The position numbers and the translations under genes are program-made. A stretch of 64,000 nucleotides of DNA, taken from positions 124,001-188,000 of the forward strand of contig CAVZNF010000011.1 of the NCBI GenBank assembly GCA_963776565.1, read 5' to 3'. Positions 36,157 to 45,520 of this stretch are shown here, in pieces; the stretch's first letter is position 1; each line of letters opens with the position of its first letter. The notes beneath the pieces were generated by a model. That model did not search any database, had not been told where the DNA came from, and saw only the letters and a list, made by a program, of their open reading frames with translations. The DNA comes from GMQP-bins7 sp963776565. GTDB lineage: Bacteria > Actinomycetota > Thermoleophilia > Gaiellales > Gaiellaceae.

Positions 36157-36561
36157 CTACTCGAACTGTTTTTCGACCTGGCTCTCGCTCCAGCGTGCGG
36201 TCAGCGCGTAGAGCACGACGATGCTCAGGGCTATCCCCGTCAGCGACCAGAGCGTGTTCTGCGTATTGCCGAGGAAGCCGAGCTGGGCGAAGAAGTTCAG
36301 ACCGACGACAACGATCGCGAACCAGCGCGCCCACCCCTGCCCGGCGAGCAAGCCGAGACCTGCGAGAACGAGCAGCGCTCCCCAGATCAGCATCGTCCAG
36401 CCCCAGCCCGTCAGGTCGAAGACGAGGAAGCCCGACGCAGTGGGCACGTAGTAGTCGTCCTCGAACAGGGCGATCAGGCCCTGAAAGAAGTCGATCCCGC
36501 CGATGATCACCATCAGAATGCCGGCGAACCCGATCCAGCCCGCCATGCTCTTCGAGTTCAT
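36157..36561 (-). CDS. Four-helix membrane protein (DUF7144-like)
   Basis: A 134-aa protein with four membrane helices (about 7-30, 48-70, 73-93 and 98-120). WIGFAGILMVIIGGIDFFQG at the N-terminus and GWARWFAIVVVGLNFFAQLG in the middle match a widespread actinobacterial membrane family of unknown function. A GAGGTAGGG ribosome-binding site supports the ATG at 36561. Confidence 0.75.
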   Translation of the reverse strand: MNSKSMAGWIGFAGILMVIIGGIDFFQGLIALFEDDYYVPTASGFLVFDLTGWGWTMLIWGALLVLAGLGLLAGQGWARWFAIVVVGLNFFAQLGFLGNTQNTLWSLTGIALSIVVLYALTARWSESQVEKQFE

Positions 36562-36752
36562 CCCTACCTCCATTTCTGAACATCGTCAGCAGCGCTACAG
36601 AGACCCAGGCTGCCTTCGCGTGTGACGGCTACTGAACTGTCGCACGTTGTTGCCGGGGATGCAATCAACGCAAGAGAGTCCGCCAGTCTGTTCGGAGATC
36701 GATGACGGTGCGATCGCGATCTCGCGGAGCCGCTGGCAACTACGATCGGTCG

Positions 36753-37664
36753 ATGGCGGCTGCGCCTGCGATTGAGACCGCGGCGCTCGCGAAGACGTAC
36801 GCCGGTGGCGTCCGCGCATTGGCCGGACTCGATCTCCGGGTCGAGCGGGGCGAGGTCTTCGCCTTTCTCGGCCCGAACGGCGCCGGTAAGAGCACGACGA
36901 TCAGGCTCCTCCTCGATCTGATCCGCCCCACGGGCGGCAGGGCGTGGATCCTCGGCCACGATTGCCGCACCGACAGCGTGGAAACGAGGCGTCACGTTGG
37001 GTATGTGCCTGGAGATCTCCGCCTGTTTGACCGACTGACGGGCCGGGAGCAGCTCGACTCGCTCGCACGACTCCGCGGATCGATCGAGCAGGCATGGCGT
37101 GAGGCGTTGATCGAACGGTTCGACGTCGTGCTCGATCGGCCGATCCGAGAACTGTCGAGGGGCAATCGACAGAAGATCGGGATCGTCCAGGCGTTCATGC
37201 ATCGCCCGCAGGTCCTCGTACTGGACGAGCCGACGAGCGGCCTCGATCCCATCCTCCAGAGCGAGTTCCAGACGCTGCTCCTAGAGACCGTTGCGGCAGG
37301 CGCAACCGTATTCCTCTCGTCTCACTCGCTGGACGAGGTGCAGCATGTCTCGGATCGTGTCGCCATCATTCGCGGCGGCAAACTCATTGACGTCGACTCC
37401 GTCGAGCATCTGCGTGGGCGTGCACTCAGGCACGTATCGATCACGTTCGCGGAGCCGGCCGACCCGGGTCCGTTTGCGGGCCTCGAGGGAGTGCGCGTGG
37501 TCGAAGCCGAAGGGGCCGTGCTCCGGCTCTCGGCGCCAGTCGCGGCGATGGACGCCGTTGTCAGGGAGGCCGCGCGGCATCGGCTCGTCGACCTCGTCTC
37601 GGCGCCCGCCGACCTGGAGGAGATCTTCCTCGAGCTCTACCGAGAGGGCAGCGATCGCCATTGA
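36753..37664 (+). CDS. ABC-2 exporter ATP-binding protein
   Basis: A 303-aa ATPase of the drug/lipid exporter type. Walker A GPNGAGKST, Q-loop region GYVPGDLRLFD, signature LSRGNRQKIGIVQAF, Walker B VLVLDEPTSGLDP and switch His in SSHSLDE are intact. A roughly 90-residue accessory domain follows. The ATG at 36753 is preferred because residues upstream are not conserved-looking. The stop overlaps the first codon of the permease gene. Confidence 0.9.
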   Translation: MAAAPAIETAALAKTYAGGVRALAGLDLRVERGEVFAFLGPNGAGKSTTIRLLLDLIRPTGGRAWILGHDCRTDSVETRRHVGYVPGDLRLFDRLTGREQLDSLARLRGSIEQAWREALIERFDVVLDRPIRELSRGNRQKIGIVQAFMHRPQVLVLDEPTSGLDPILQSEFQTLLLETVAAGATVFLSSHSLDEVQHVSDRVAIIRGGKLIDVDSVEHLRGRALRHVSITFAEPADPGPFAGLEGVRVVEAEGAVLRLSAPVAAMDAVVREAARHRLVDLVSAPADLEEIFLELYREGSDRH

Positions 37665-38457
37665 GCTCTTTCGGCGCGGCCTGAGCGACCACCGGCGCTC
37701 GCTGCTTGGCTGGTGCATCGGCATCGCTCTCTACGTCGTCTTGCTGGCGGCGATCTTCCCGTCCATCCAAGGGTCGCCGGACATCAGCAACCTGCTCGAG
37801 AATTACCCAGAGGCACTGAAGTCGCTCTTCGGACTCACGGGCGCTGTCGACATCACGCGCGGAGCCGGGTTCGTGGACACGGAGCTCTTCAGCCTCATGC
37901 TGCCGTTGCTTGCGATCGTCCTGGCGATCGGCTCCGGAGCGCGGACGCTCGCCGGAGAAGAGGAGACGGGACGACTCGAGCTCGTACTCGCGTATCCAGT
38001 GTCCCGTCGAGGAATGGTGGCCGCCAAGGCTGCAGCGGTCGCGGTCGAAGTCACGGCGTTTTGCTCGATCGCATACGTGGCACTCGCGCTCGCGAGCCAA
38101 CTCTTCGACCTCGAACTGCCGCTAGGGCGCCTTGCGGGTGGACTCCTCGGAATCTTCCTCCTTGCTCTCTTGCACGGGTGGCTCGCGATCGCAACGGGCG
38201 CCGTCCGGCCGAGCCGTGCGCTTGCGATCGGGATCCCGGCGGCGGCCGCGGCGGCGGGGTACCTCGTGGGGGGACTGCACGAGCTGGCTGGATGGCTCGA
38301 TCCGTTTCGTTTCGTTTCGAGCTTCTGGTGGACTGGTCAGGCGCCACTTTCGAACGGTGTTGACTACACGCATCAGGTCGTCCTCGCGCTTGCGACGACC
38401 GCCGTACTCGCCATTGCCCTCGTCCTCATCGGACGCCGCGACCTCGACACGGCATAA
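37660..38457 (+). CDS. ABC-2 exporter permease, apparent ATT start
   Basis: About 265-aa membrane protein with six helices. It starts IELFRRGLSDHRRSLLGWC, the usual amphipathic beginning of ABC-2 permeases, and has LAGEEETGRLELVLAYPVSRR near residue 105. No ATG, GTG or TTG lies in frame near the expected start; the codon that overlaps the ATPase stop (ATTGA, analogous to ATGA) is ATT. Use of this rare start or an uncorrected base error are both possible. Confidence 0.82.
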   Translation: MELFRRGLSDHRRSLLGWCIGIALYVVLLAAIFPSIQGSPDISNLLENYPEALKSLFGLTGAVDITRGAGFVDTELFSLMLPLLAIVLAIGSGARTLAGEEETGRLELVLAYPVSRRGMVAAKAAAVAVEVTAFCSIAYVALALASQLFDLELPLGRLAGGLLGIFLLALLHGWLAIATGAVRPSRALAIGIPAAAAAAGYLVGGLHELAGWLDPFRFVSSFWWTGQAPLSNGVDYTHQVVLALATTAVLAIALVLIGRRDLDTA

Positions 38458-38540
38458 CGCTGGACTGAACTGCGTGGCGTATGCGACCGCTACCTCGGCA
38501 GGATTCGTAGGGTGTCGAGGTTGATCGAGGAGGGAGCGAG

Positions 38541-38819
38541 ATGACCGAGACGCAACGAACGACGAGCGACGAGGCAAGACGAGTGGGCGACGAGATCGGG
38601 GTGGACTGGAGCCGCTTCGACCTGGAGCAGTTTCGCCTCGGTATGGACGTCGAATACGAGCACGGCTCGCACGATCCGCAGACGGACGTGACCGGCGACG
38701 ACCCGATCGTGACCGGCAAGATCGCACTCGCACACATGAAGGAGTTCCCCGACTACTACGAGCGCTTGGAGCGCATGGAAGAAGAGGCAACCCAGGACTG
38801 GGCTACGCGAGACTCCTGA
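38541..38819 (+). CDS. DUF5661-family protein
   Basis: A 92-aa acidic protein with the family core DWSRFDLEQFRLGMDVEYEH and IALAHMKEFPDYYERLERME. A good ribosome-binding site (GAGGAGGGAGCGAG) precedes ATG 38541. The family occurs in bacteria, archaea and phages with no known activity; here it is near membrane transporters. Confidence 0.75.
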   Translation: MTETQRTTSDEARRVGDEIGVDWSRFDLEQFRLGMDVEYEHGSHDPQTDVTGDDPIVTGKIALAHMKEFPDYYERLERMEEEATQDWATRDS

Positions 38820-38900
38820 TCTCGAAGGCGTCGTAGCAGGCGGCTCGCACTCTGGGTCACCGGTCGTCCCGTCCGGTGATGGAGCTACCAATCAGCCAAG

Positions 38901-39797
38901 ATGGCCGATCGAATCTTCACCCCCTCGGGGCTGGACGCGCTGCCGCCTGTGGAGATGGCACGCAAGGCGGAGCAGGTCGGCGTCGTCAAGGCCGGCATGT
39001 CGACTGCGAACACGTTCGCGCTCGCCGTGCTCGCAGGCGCGTTCATCGCGCTGGGCGCGATCTTCGCCACGACCGTAACCGCCGGGGGCGCCGACGTGCC
39101 ATTCGGGGTGCTGCGCTTCCTCGGCGGGCTTGCATTCTCGCTCGGGCTGATACTCGTCGTCGTTGCCGGGGCCGAGCTCTTCACGGGCAACAACCTCATC
39201 GTGATGGCATGGGCCGGCAAGCGAGTGAGGACAGTTCAGGTTGCGCGCAACTGGACGATCGTCTACCTCGGCAACTTCGTCGGTGCGCTGGCCACTGCCG
39301 TCATTCTCTTCGTGGGAAAGCAGTACGAGTTCGGCGGCGGGGCGGTCGGCGTGCAGGCTCTGTCGATCGCGGCCGCCAAGACGGACCTCGGCTTCGCCCA
39401 GGCGATTGCGCTCGGCGCCCTCTGCAACGGCCTCGTCTGCCTCGCCGTCTGGCTGTGCTACAGCGCGCGAACGACGACAGACAAGATCCTCTCGATCGTC
39501 TTGCCGATCGCGGCGTTCGTCGCAGCCGGCTTCGAGCACTGTGTCGCGAACATGTTCTTCATCCCGATGGGCCTGTTGATCAAGAGCGACGACGCGTTCG
39601 TGTCCGCGCAGGGAGACTCCGTCCCTGACCTCTCGACCTTGACGTGGCAGCGTTTCATCGGAGCGAACCTCGTGCCTGTGACGATCGGGAACATCATCGG
39701 TGGCGCAGTGATGGTCGGCGCGATCTACTGGTTCGTGTATCTGAGGAAGGACGATGTGGTGGCGGACGCGCCGATCGCTGAGGTGGGCGACAGCTGA
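38901..39797 (+). CDS. Formate/nitrite transporter (FNT) family channel
   Basis: A 298-aa pentameric-type channel protein with six helices. Segments GAELFTGNNLIVMAWAGK (omega-loop region) and AGFEHCVANMFFIPMGLLIK, including the helix-5 His used in substrate protonation, match FocA/NirC/HSC. It could exchange formate, nitrite or hydrosulfide; proximity to pyruvate:ferredoxin oxidoreductase and malic enzyme favours a monocarboxylate role, but this is inference. Confidence 0.88.
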   Translation: MADRIFTPSGLDALPPVEMARKAEQVGVVKAGMSTANTFALAVLAGAFIALGAIFATTVTAGGADVPFGVLRFLGGLAFSLGLILVVVAGAELFTGNNLIVMAWAGKRVRTVQVARNWTIVYLGNFVGALATAVILFVGKQYEFGGGAVGVQALSIAAAKTDLGFAQAIALGALCNGLVCLAVWLCYSARTTTDKILSIVLPIAAFVAAGFEHCVANMFFIPMGLLIKSDDAFVSAQGDSVPDLSTLTWQRFIGANLVPVTIGNIIGGAVMVGAIYWFVYLRKDDVVADAPIAEVGDS

Positions 39798-39918
39798 CGT
39801 TCGTCGTTGCCGAGGGGCCGCGCGCTAGAAGCCGAGGCGGAGGGGCACGCGGCGCTCGAGCTCGACGAGTACCTGGAGTTCGGTTTGGCCAGCCGACGAT
39901 GCCGACGGCGCGGGCGCC

Positions 39919-41415
39919 TCAGGCGTGCCGGAGCTCGGCAGGTTCGCCTTCGCGCTCGGGACGCGACCTGCGCGCGACTCCCGACCGTTCAGCGGCGGCT
40001 GCGACGGCAACGGCGACGGCCGGAGCCACATCACGGTTGAAGACACTCGGGACGATGTAGTCCGCCGCGAGCTCCTCGGGCTTCACGATGGCGGCAAGCG
40101 CGTGCGCAGCCGCGGACTCCATGTCCGTCGTGATCTCGCGCGCTCTCACGTCGAGCGCACCGCGAAACACCCCTGGAAACGCAAGAACGTTGTTGATCTG
40201 GTTCGGGTAGTCCGACCGGCCGGTCGCGATGACTGCCACGTCACCCTCGATCTCCTCCGGCAGCACCTCGGGAGTCGGGTTGGCCATGGCGAACACGATG
40301 GCGCGGTCGGCCATGTGGCGTATGCCTTCGCGGCTCACCGCGCCGGGACCGGAGAGCCCGATGTACACGTCGGCTCCCTCGAGCGCGCCGTCGGCCGAGC
40401 AGCGCAAGTCGCGGGGGTTCGTGAGCTCCGCGTACGCGGTCTTCTCGGGAGTCAGCCCTGGGCGCCCGCGGTAGACGGCGCCCTCGCGGTCGCAACCGAT
40501 GACGTCGCGTGCCCCGGCAGCGAGCAGCGTCTGCGTCGTCGCCGCTCCTGCTGCGCCCACCCCGGTGACCACGATCCGGACGTCCTCGAGCCGCTTGTCG
40601 ACGACCCGCAGCGCGTTCAGGAGGGCCGCGAGGACGACGATCGCGGTCCCGTGCTGGTCGTCGTGGAAGACGGGGATGTCCAGCGCCTCCCGCAGCCGGC
40701 GCTCGACCTCGAAGCAGCGTGGCGCGGAGATGTCCTCGAGGTTGATGCCGCCGAAGACGGGCGCGAGCACGACGACGGTGCGCACGATCTCGTCGACGTC
40801 CTTCGTTGCGAGGCAGATTGGAAAGGCGTCGACGCCGCCGAACTCCTTGAACAGCACCGCTTTCCCCTCCATGACGGGAAGAGCAGCCTCCGGCCCGATG
40901 TCGCCTAACCCCAGCACAGCCGTCCCGTCGGAGACGATCGCAACAGTGTTCTGTTTGATCGTGAGCGCCCAGACCTTCGCGGGGTCCGCGGCGATCGCGC
41001 TCGAGACTCGGGCGACGCCCGGCGTGTATGCCATCGACAGGTCGTCACGAGTCTTGAGCGGCATTCGCGGTTTGACCTCGAGCTTTCCTCCGAGATGGAA
41101 GAGGAACGTGCGGTCCGAGACGTGCTCGACCTCGATTCCGTCGACCTCGGTCACGGCGCCGATGATCCTGTCGAGATGGGCCGCGTCGCCGGCGAGCACG
41201 GTCACATCGCGCACCTTTTCGTCACGGCCCACGCGAACCAGGTCGATCGCGCCGAGAAGGCCACCCGCGCCCGCGATTGCCTCCGCGAGAGCTGCGAACG
41301 ACCCTGGCTGGTTCTTCAGGTGCACGCGCAGCGTCGCGCTGAACGAGGCCGACGGATGGGCTGATCCAGGCGTTACGGGCGGCCTCGGCGAGGTGGAGTC
41401 AGTCACAGCTGTCAT
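39919..41415 (-). CDS. NAD(P)-dependent malic enzyme with N-terminal ACT domain
   Basis: A 498-aa oxidoreductase that decarboxylates malate to pyruvate. An ACT-type domain (about 25-100; LRVHLKNQPGSFAALAEAIA) precedes the malic-enzyme core: YTPGVARVSSAIA, the catalytic Lys in VMEGKAVLFKEFGGVDAFPI, metal ligands in INLEDISAPRCFEVE and HDDQHGTA, and VVTGVGAAGAATTQ for the cofactor. The ATG at 41415 is used; a TTG at 41442 would add nine residues. Allosteric control by an amino acid or acetyl-CoA is plausible from the ACT domain. Confidence 0.9.
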   Translation of the reverse strand: MTAVTDSTSPRPPVTPGSAHPSASFSATLRVHLKNQPGSFAALAEAIAGAGGLLGAIDLVRVGRDEKVRDVTVLAGDAAHLDRIIGAVTEVDGIEVEHVSDRTFLFHLGGKLEVKPRMPLKTRDDLSMAYTPGVARVSSAIAADPAKVWALTIKQNTVAIVSDGTAVLGLGDIGPEAALPVMEGKAVLFKEFGGVDAFPICLATKDVDEIVRTVVVLAPVFGGINLEDISAPRCFEVERRLREALDIPVFHDDQHGTAIVVLAALLNALRVVDKRLEDVRIVVTGVGAAGAATTQTLLAAGARDVIGCDREGAVYRGRPGLTPEKTAYAELTNPRDLRCSADGALEGADVYIGLSGPGAVSREGIRHMADRAIVFAMANPTPEVLPEEIEGDVAVIATGRSDYPNQINNVLAFPGVFRGALDVRAREITTDMESAAAHALAAIVKPEELAADYIVPSVFNRDVAPAVAVAVAAAAERSGVARRSRPEREGEPAELRHA

Positions 41416-41508
41416 GCCCGTAGCATCGTCGCGATCGTTCAAGCTGGAATCGGGGTCGTGGCCGACCGCGGCTGCGGGTAGTCCGCAATCGCGGCTGGGC
41501 TTCCGCTG

Positions 41509-41877
41509 TCACAAGCCGAGGCCGATCGGCACTCCGGCTTGCCGGAGCGCGTCGTCCAGATAGAGCATCCCCACCGGGCGGTCGCCTTCGACGACCGGCA
41601 GGTGGTGGACGCCGTACTCCCCCGCTAGCAATACGGCTGCGGTAAGCGACGAGCTCGCGGTGACCGTGACTGGTTCGGCAGTCATCCACTGTCGCACTCT
41701 CGCCTCGCTGGGATGCACGCGCATCGCGCTGGCGCGCACGAGATCGCCTGTGGTGAGGATTCCGATCAGCTGTCCATACTCAGCGACCGCGGCTGCGGCT
41801 GCGCCGTGTTCCAGCAAGCGCTCGGCCACTTCGCCCAGGGTGTCCTCCGGTGCGACCACGACCGGGTTCGAGGACAT
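41509..41877 (-). CDS. CBS-pair protein at the end of the POR operon
   Basis: A 122-aa tandem CBS domain protein (MSSNPVVVAPEDTLGEVAER; IGILTTGDLVRA; HHLPVVEGDRPVGMLYLDDA). Such pairs bind adenine nucleotides and regulate partners. The typical CBS start (VDELM) lies just before the ATG, inside the 3' part of the FAD gene but in another frame. The two may be separate overlapping genes or one fused gene broken by a one-base error near 41895. Confidence 0.8.
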   Translation of the reverse strand: MSSNPVVVAPEDTLGEVAERLLEHGAAAAAVAEYGQLIGILTTGDLVRASAMRVHPSEARVRQWMTAEPVTVTASSSLTAAVLLAGEYGVHHLPVVEGDRPVGMLYLDDALRQAGVPIGLGL

Positions 41878-43147
41878 GAGCTCGTCGACGCCGCTCGTCG
41901 TGTTCGTACGTGTCGTCGAAGGCCAGCCGGCTCGACGTCGACTTTTCCAGTGCCTCCCGGTCGAGCTCCACTTCGAGGGGAACCGCTCCGGTGGGGCGAA
42001 CGCCGAGCCTCGCGGGGGCATCGATACCGACCAGCGAGCTGAGAAACGGCGCCAGGTGGTGCCCGATGATCTTCGCCGGTGGCCACCAGAGCGGCTCGTA
42101 CGAAGCGACCGGCTCTTGCGTGGCCTGAGCGCTGAGCTCGCGGCGGAGGTAGCGAGGCTGTCGTCCCGTCAGCAGCAGCCCACGCAGGACCGGCTGGAAG
42201 CGCTGTGGCGTGACGCTCGCCCCGGCCTCTGCCGCGATCGCCAAGGCAGCCACGTCGGCCTGTTGTGCAGCGATACCTCCTTGCTTGACCGTGAAGCTCG
42301 TTATGTCACCCGCAGCGAAGACGTCGGTCACTCCGTGCACCCGGCAGTGGGAGTCGACCGGAATGAACCCGTCCACGGTCTGAGGCAGCCCGTCGAGAGG
42401 AGCGCCCTTCAGCCGTGGAAGCGCGACCACGCGGTCCGCGAGGATTCGGCCCTCTGGGATGAGTTCGAGTTCTCCTTCTACGAACTTCGATGCGTATGCC
42501 CCGGTTCTGAGACTCACTCCACGGTCTTCGAGCAGCTCTTGGACGGCTTCGGTCGCCGGTTGTCCGAACAGCTGCAACGGTTCGTCCTCGGGTGTCACCA
42601 CCGAGATACGGACGCCCTGCAGCCCTCGCTCGCGAACGTGTGCTGCTGTCAGGAGTGCCAGCTCATAGGCGGGGAGCGACCAAACCGCGCCCCACGGAAT
42701 GACGAACGCGACCGAGCGCACGTCACCGTCCTCCAGCTCATCGAGGACGTGCTCGATCACCTCGATGTCCGCCGGGCCGCGGAACGTGAGCGCACCGGGG
42801 ATCGACGGAAACGGCAGCGCCCCGCAGGCGACGAGGAGCGTGTCGTACGTGACCTGCTTGTTGGCCGAGGTGTACGCGACATGTCGCCATTCGTCGATGC
42901 CGGTAAGGGCTCCGAGCGTGAACCCTGCGCCGATCTGGCGTGCCAGCCCGTCGAGCTCGAAGCGCGTGACCTCGCCGAGCTCGAAGGGCGCCGAGACCGA
43001 CAGTGGCCGGTACCAGAAGTGCTGCTCCGGTGCGAGGAGCTCCACTGCGACCAGGTCGGCCGCAAGGTCTCGAAGGGCGAGCGCGGCTTCGAGAGCGGCG
43101 ACTCCTCCTCCGGCAATGAGGACTCTGTGTTTGCCGTTGGCGTCCAT
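41780..43147 (-). CDS. FAD-dependent oxidoreductase, sulfide:quinone oxidoreductase/NDH-2 fold
   Basis: A 455-aa (annotated frame) flavoprotein. FAD motif RVLIAGGGVAALEAALAL, second-domain LLVACGALPFPSIPG and the C-terminal VTDVFAAGDITSF place it with SQR/NDH-2. The Cys pair needed for SQR sulfide chemistry is not evident. It follows the POR beta gene by 14 bp and might pass electrons between ferredoxin, NADH or quinone. The last 35 or so residues look like noise and overlap the CBS gene by 98 bp; the natural end is probably near DDTYEHDER. Confidence 0.82.
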   Translation of the reverse strand: MDANGKHRVLIAGGGVAALEAALALRDLAADLVAVELLAPEQHFWYRPLSVSAPFELGEVTRFELDGLARQIGAGFTLGALTGIDEWRHVAYTSANKQVTYDTLLVACGALPFPSIPGALTFRGPADIEVIEHVLDELEDGDVRSVAFVIPWGAVWSLPAYELALLTAAHVRERGLQGVRISVVTPEDEPLQLFGQPATEAVQELLEDRGVSLRTGAYASKFVEGELELIPEGRILADRVVALPRLKGAPLDGLPQTVDGFIPVDSHCRVHGVTDVFAAGDITSFTVKQGGIAAQQADVAALAIAAEAGASVTPQRFQPVLRGLLLTGRQPRYLRRELSAQATQEPVASYEPLWWPPAKIIGHHLAPFLSSLVGIDAPARLGVRPTGAVPLEVELDREALEKSTSSRLAFDDTYEHDERRRRAHVLEPGRGRTGGHPGRSGRALAGTRRSRSRGR

Positions 43148-43161
43148 CGGTCCCTCCCTGT

Positions 43162-44103
43162 TCACGCCGGCGCGTCGTCGCAGCGCGCAAGAAGCGCGTC
43201 CCACTCAGCGTCGACCTGGTCTTGGATCTGGCGAATGAGCACTTCGCTTCCTGGCCGGAAGAGATGTGCGAACCGCTGCTGCGAGCCGAGCCACTCCTCG
43301 ACGGGCAGCCGCCGGGGCTCGTAGGTCAGACGGTAGTGACCCTCGACGACCTCGTAGAGCGGCCAGAAGCACGTCTCGACGGCGGCGTCGATCACCTGCC
43401 GCGAGAGCTTGGGCTCGTGACCCCAGCCGACGGGGCAATCCGTGAGGACGTTGAGGAAGGCTGGGCCGTCCGCGTCGACCGCGCGCTCGACCTTGACGCT
43501 CAGGTCCTGCCAGTGCGTCGACGCGGCCTGCGCGACGTACGGCACGTGGTGCGCGATTGCGATTGCCGTCATGTCCTTGCGCCGTTGCGCCTTGCCGAAG
43601 CTCTCGAGGCCGGCCGGGCTGGTGGTCGTGCTCGCGCCGAACGGCGTCGCTCCGGAGCGCTGGACACCCGTGTTCATGTACGCCTCGTTGTCGTAACAGA
43701 CGAAGAGGAACCGGTGGCCGCGCTCGAGTGCTCCCGAGAGCGCCTGGAGCCCGATGTCGTAGGTGCCGCCGTCGCCTGCGAACACGACAACCGCCACCTC
43801 CTGGCCGTCCGGGAGTGCGTGCCGGCGTCGTAGCGCTCGCTGGGCGCTCTCGACGCCACTCGCGACAGCGGCGGCGTTCTCGAACGCGACGTGGAGCCAG
43901 GGAACAGTCCACGCGGTGGTGGGAAAGCGTGTGGTCGCGACCTCGAGGCAGCCCGTGGCGTTCACGACGACGACCGGCTGGCGGATCGTGCTGAGAACAG
44001 TGCGCACGACCATCGGAATGCCGCAGCCCTGGCAGAGCGAGTGCCCGCCGCGCAACGGCTGCACCCCGCGCTGATTCCGCACGATGGTCTTCAGACGAGA
44101 CAT
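43162..44103 (-). CDS. porB: Pyruvate:ferredoxin oxidoreductase beta subunit (TPP-binding)
   Basis: A 313-aa subunit with the thiamine-diphosphate domain: SLCQGCGIPMV, VNATGCLEVATTRFP, GDGGTYDIGLQALSGALERG and YDNEAYMNTGVQRSG, plus CPVGWGH. The Cys residues at SLCQGCG, ATGCLE and TDCP fit cluster ligation in PorB. It overlaps the alpha subunit by 13 bp. Oxygen-sensitive chemistry of this kind feeds acetyl-CoA and reduced ferredoxin. Confidence 0.92.
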   Translation of the reverse strand: MSRLKTIVRNQRGVQPLRGGHSLCQGCGIPMVVRTVLSTIRQPVVVVNATGCLEVATTRFPTTAWTVPWLHVAFENAAAVASGVESAQRALRRRHALPDGQEVAVVVFAGDGGTYDIGLQALSGALERGHRFLFVCYDNEAYMNTGVQRSGATPFGASTTTSPAGLESFGKAQRRKDMTAIAIAHHVPYVAQAASTHWQDLSVKVERAVDADGPAFLNVLTDCPVGWGHEPKLSRQVIDAAVETCFWPLYEVVEGHYRLTYEPRRLPVEEWLGSQQRFAHLFRPGSEVLIRQIQDQVDAEWDALLARCDDAPA

Positions 44104-45245
44104 TGCTCACCTCGCAGTCCGACGTAGGGGGCAGCCGCTCCGGCGAAGACCGCGCGTACGTCGGACGGGTGCAGGTCCCGGCCGCCGAGGCCGTAGACGT
44201 GTCCGGCGAGTTCGACATCGCTCCCGTAGAGCGCGGCTGCGAGCTCGGCGTGAAGTGCAGGCGTGCCGCCCGGCGAGTCCGCGCGGTCGAGCACCGACAC
44301 GCGGGCACACTCGCCGAGCGCGGCTACGACGGCGGCAGTGGGGAAGGGTCGGAACGACACGAGCTTCAGCAGCCCGGCCGTCTCGTGCTCATTGCGAAGC
44401 TCGTCGACGACGTCTTTGATCGTTCCGGCGGTGGAGCCGAGCGCGACGAGCGCGCGCGTCGCGTCCTCGAGCCGGTACGCCTCGAGCGCGCCGTTCCGCC
44501 GGCCTGACAGCAGCTCGAAGTCGAGGGCAACCTCTTCGAGGACGTCGAGTGCGGTCTCGAGCGCGGCCGCCTGCTGGCGGCGCAGCTCGAAGTAGTAGTC
44601 GGGCATGGCGAACGGCCCCTGCGTCGTCGGGCTCGTCGTATCGAGCACGGTGTTCGGGACGCTGTAGGGACCGACGAAGCGAGTGACTGCGTCGTCGGGG
44701 AGGAGCGAGACCGGCTCGGCGGAATGCGTGATCGTGAAGCCGTCGAGGCACACGAGCACCGGCAGTTGGACACGCGGATCCTCGGCGATTCGCGGTGCCA
44801 TCACCATCAGGTCGTAGGCCTCCTGGGCGTTCTCTGCGAAGAGCTGGACGACTCCGGAGTCCCGGATGAGCATCGAGTCCGAGTGGTCGCAGTGGATGTT
44901 GATCGGCCCCGAGAGCGCGCGGTTGCCGAGCGCCATGACGATCGGCGCGCGCATCGAGGCGGCGATGTAGACGACCTCGGCCATGAGGGCGAGCCCCTGG
45001 GACGAGGTTGCAGTCATCGTGCGGCCGCCCGCGAGCGCGGCGCCGATCGCAGCGCTCATGGCGGAGTGCTCCGACTCGACGTTGACGATCTCCGTGCTCG
45101 CCTGACCGTCCGCGACGAGCTTCGCGAAGGTCTGGATGATCGGCGTCTGCGGCGTAATCGGGTAGACGGGAACGACGTCGGGATCGACCTGGCGCATCGC
45201 GTGCGCAACTGCCTCGCCTCCGGTGAGAAGCCGGATGTCAGTCAT
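44091..45245 (-). CDS. porA: Pyruvate:ferredoxin oxidoreductase alpha subunit
   Basis: A 384-aa subunit. The N-terminal VVPVYPITPQTPIIQTFAKL and ESEHSAMSAAIGAALAGGRT, then SSQGLALMAEVVYIAASMRA, are diagnostic for 2-oxoacid:ferredoxin oxidoreductases. The following domain II (ALVALGSTAGTIKDVVDEL) is intact. Start and stop overlap the delta and beta genes. The subunit order gamma-delta-alpha-beta matches archaeal and thermophilic PORs; VOR/IOR specificity cannot be excluded. Confidence 0.92.
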   Translation of the reverse strand: MTDIRLLTGGEAVAHAMRQVDPDVVPVYPITPQTPIIQTFAKLVADGQASTEIVNVESEHSAMSAAIGAALAGGRTMTATSSQGLALMAEVVYIAASMRAPIVMALGNRALSGPINIHCDHSDSMLIRDSGVVQLFAENAQEAYDLMVMAPRIAEDPRVQLPVLVCLDGFTITHSAEPVSLLPDDAVTRFVGPYSVPNTVLDTTSPTTQGPFAMPDYYFELRRQQAAALETALDVLEEVALDFELLSGRRNGALEAYRLEDATRALVALGSTAGTIKDVVDELRNEHETAGLLKLVSFRPFPTAAVVAALGECARVSVLDRADSPGGTPALHAELAAALYGSDVELAGHVYGLGGRDLHPSDVRAVFAGAAAPYVGLRGEQCLV

Positions 45246-45520
45246 TCGGGCACCATCGCGATCGCGGCGACGGGACAGACGTCCGCGCAGATCCCGCAGC
45301 CCTTGCAGGAGTCGAGGTCGAAGCCCGTGAACGTCTCTCCCGAGAGCGTGACCGCCGAGTCGGGGCAATAGAGCCAGCACAGCAGGCAGTTCACGCACAA
45401 CGACACGTCGACCGCCGGCTTCTCACCCGTCCGCCAGCCACCGGTCAGGGTGCGCGGCGCTCCGTCGGACCGCACGGCGCCGGCGACTGGCAACGTCTCC
45501 CAGGCACTCAGTTCAGCCAT
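45242..45520 (-). CDS. porD: Pyruvate:ferredoxin oxidoreductase delta subunit (2[4Fe-4S])
   Basis: A 92-aa ferredoxin-like subunit with two cluster motifs: CVNCLLCWLYCPD and CKGCGICADVCPV. It transfers electrons from the thiamine site to external ferredoxin. Overlaps the gamma gene by 13 bp and the alpha gene by 4 bp. Confidence 0.93.
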   Translation of the reverse strand: MAELSAWETLPVAGAVRSDGAPRTLTGGWRTGEKPAVDVSLCVNCLLCWLYCPDSAVTLSGETFTGFDLDSCKGCGICADVCPVAAIAMVPE

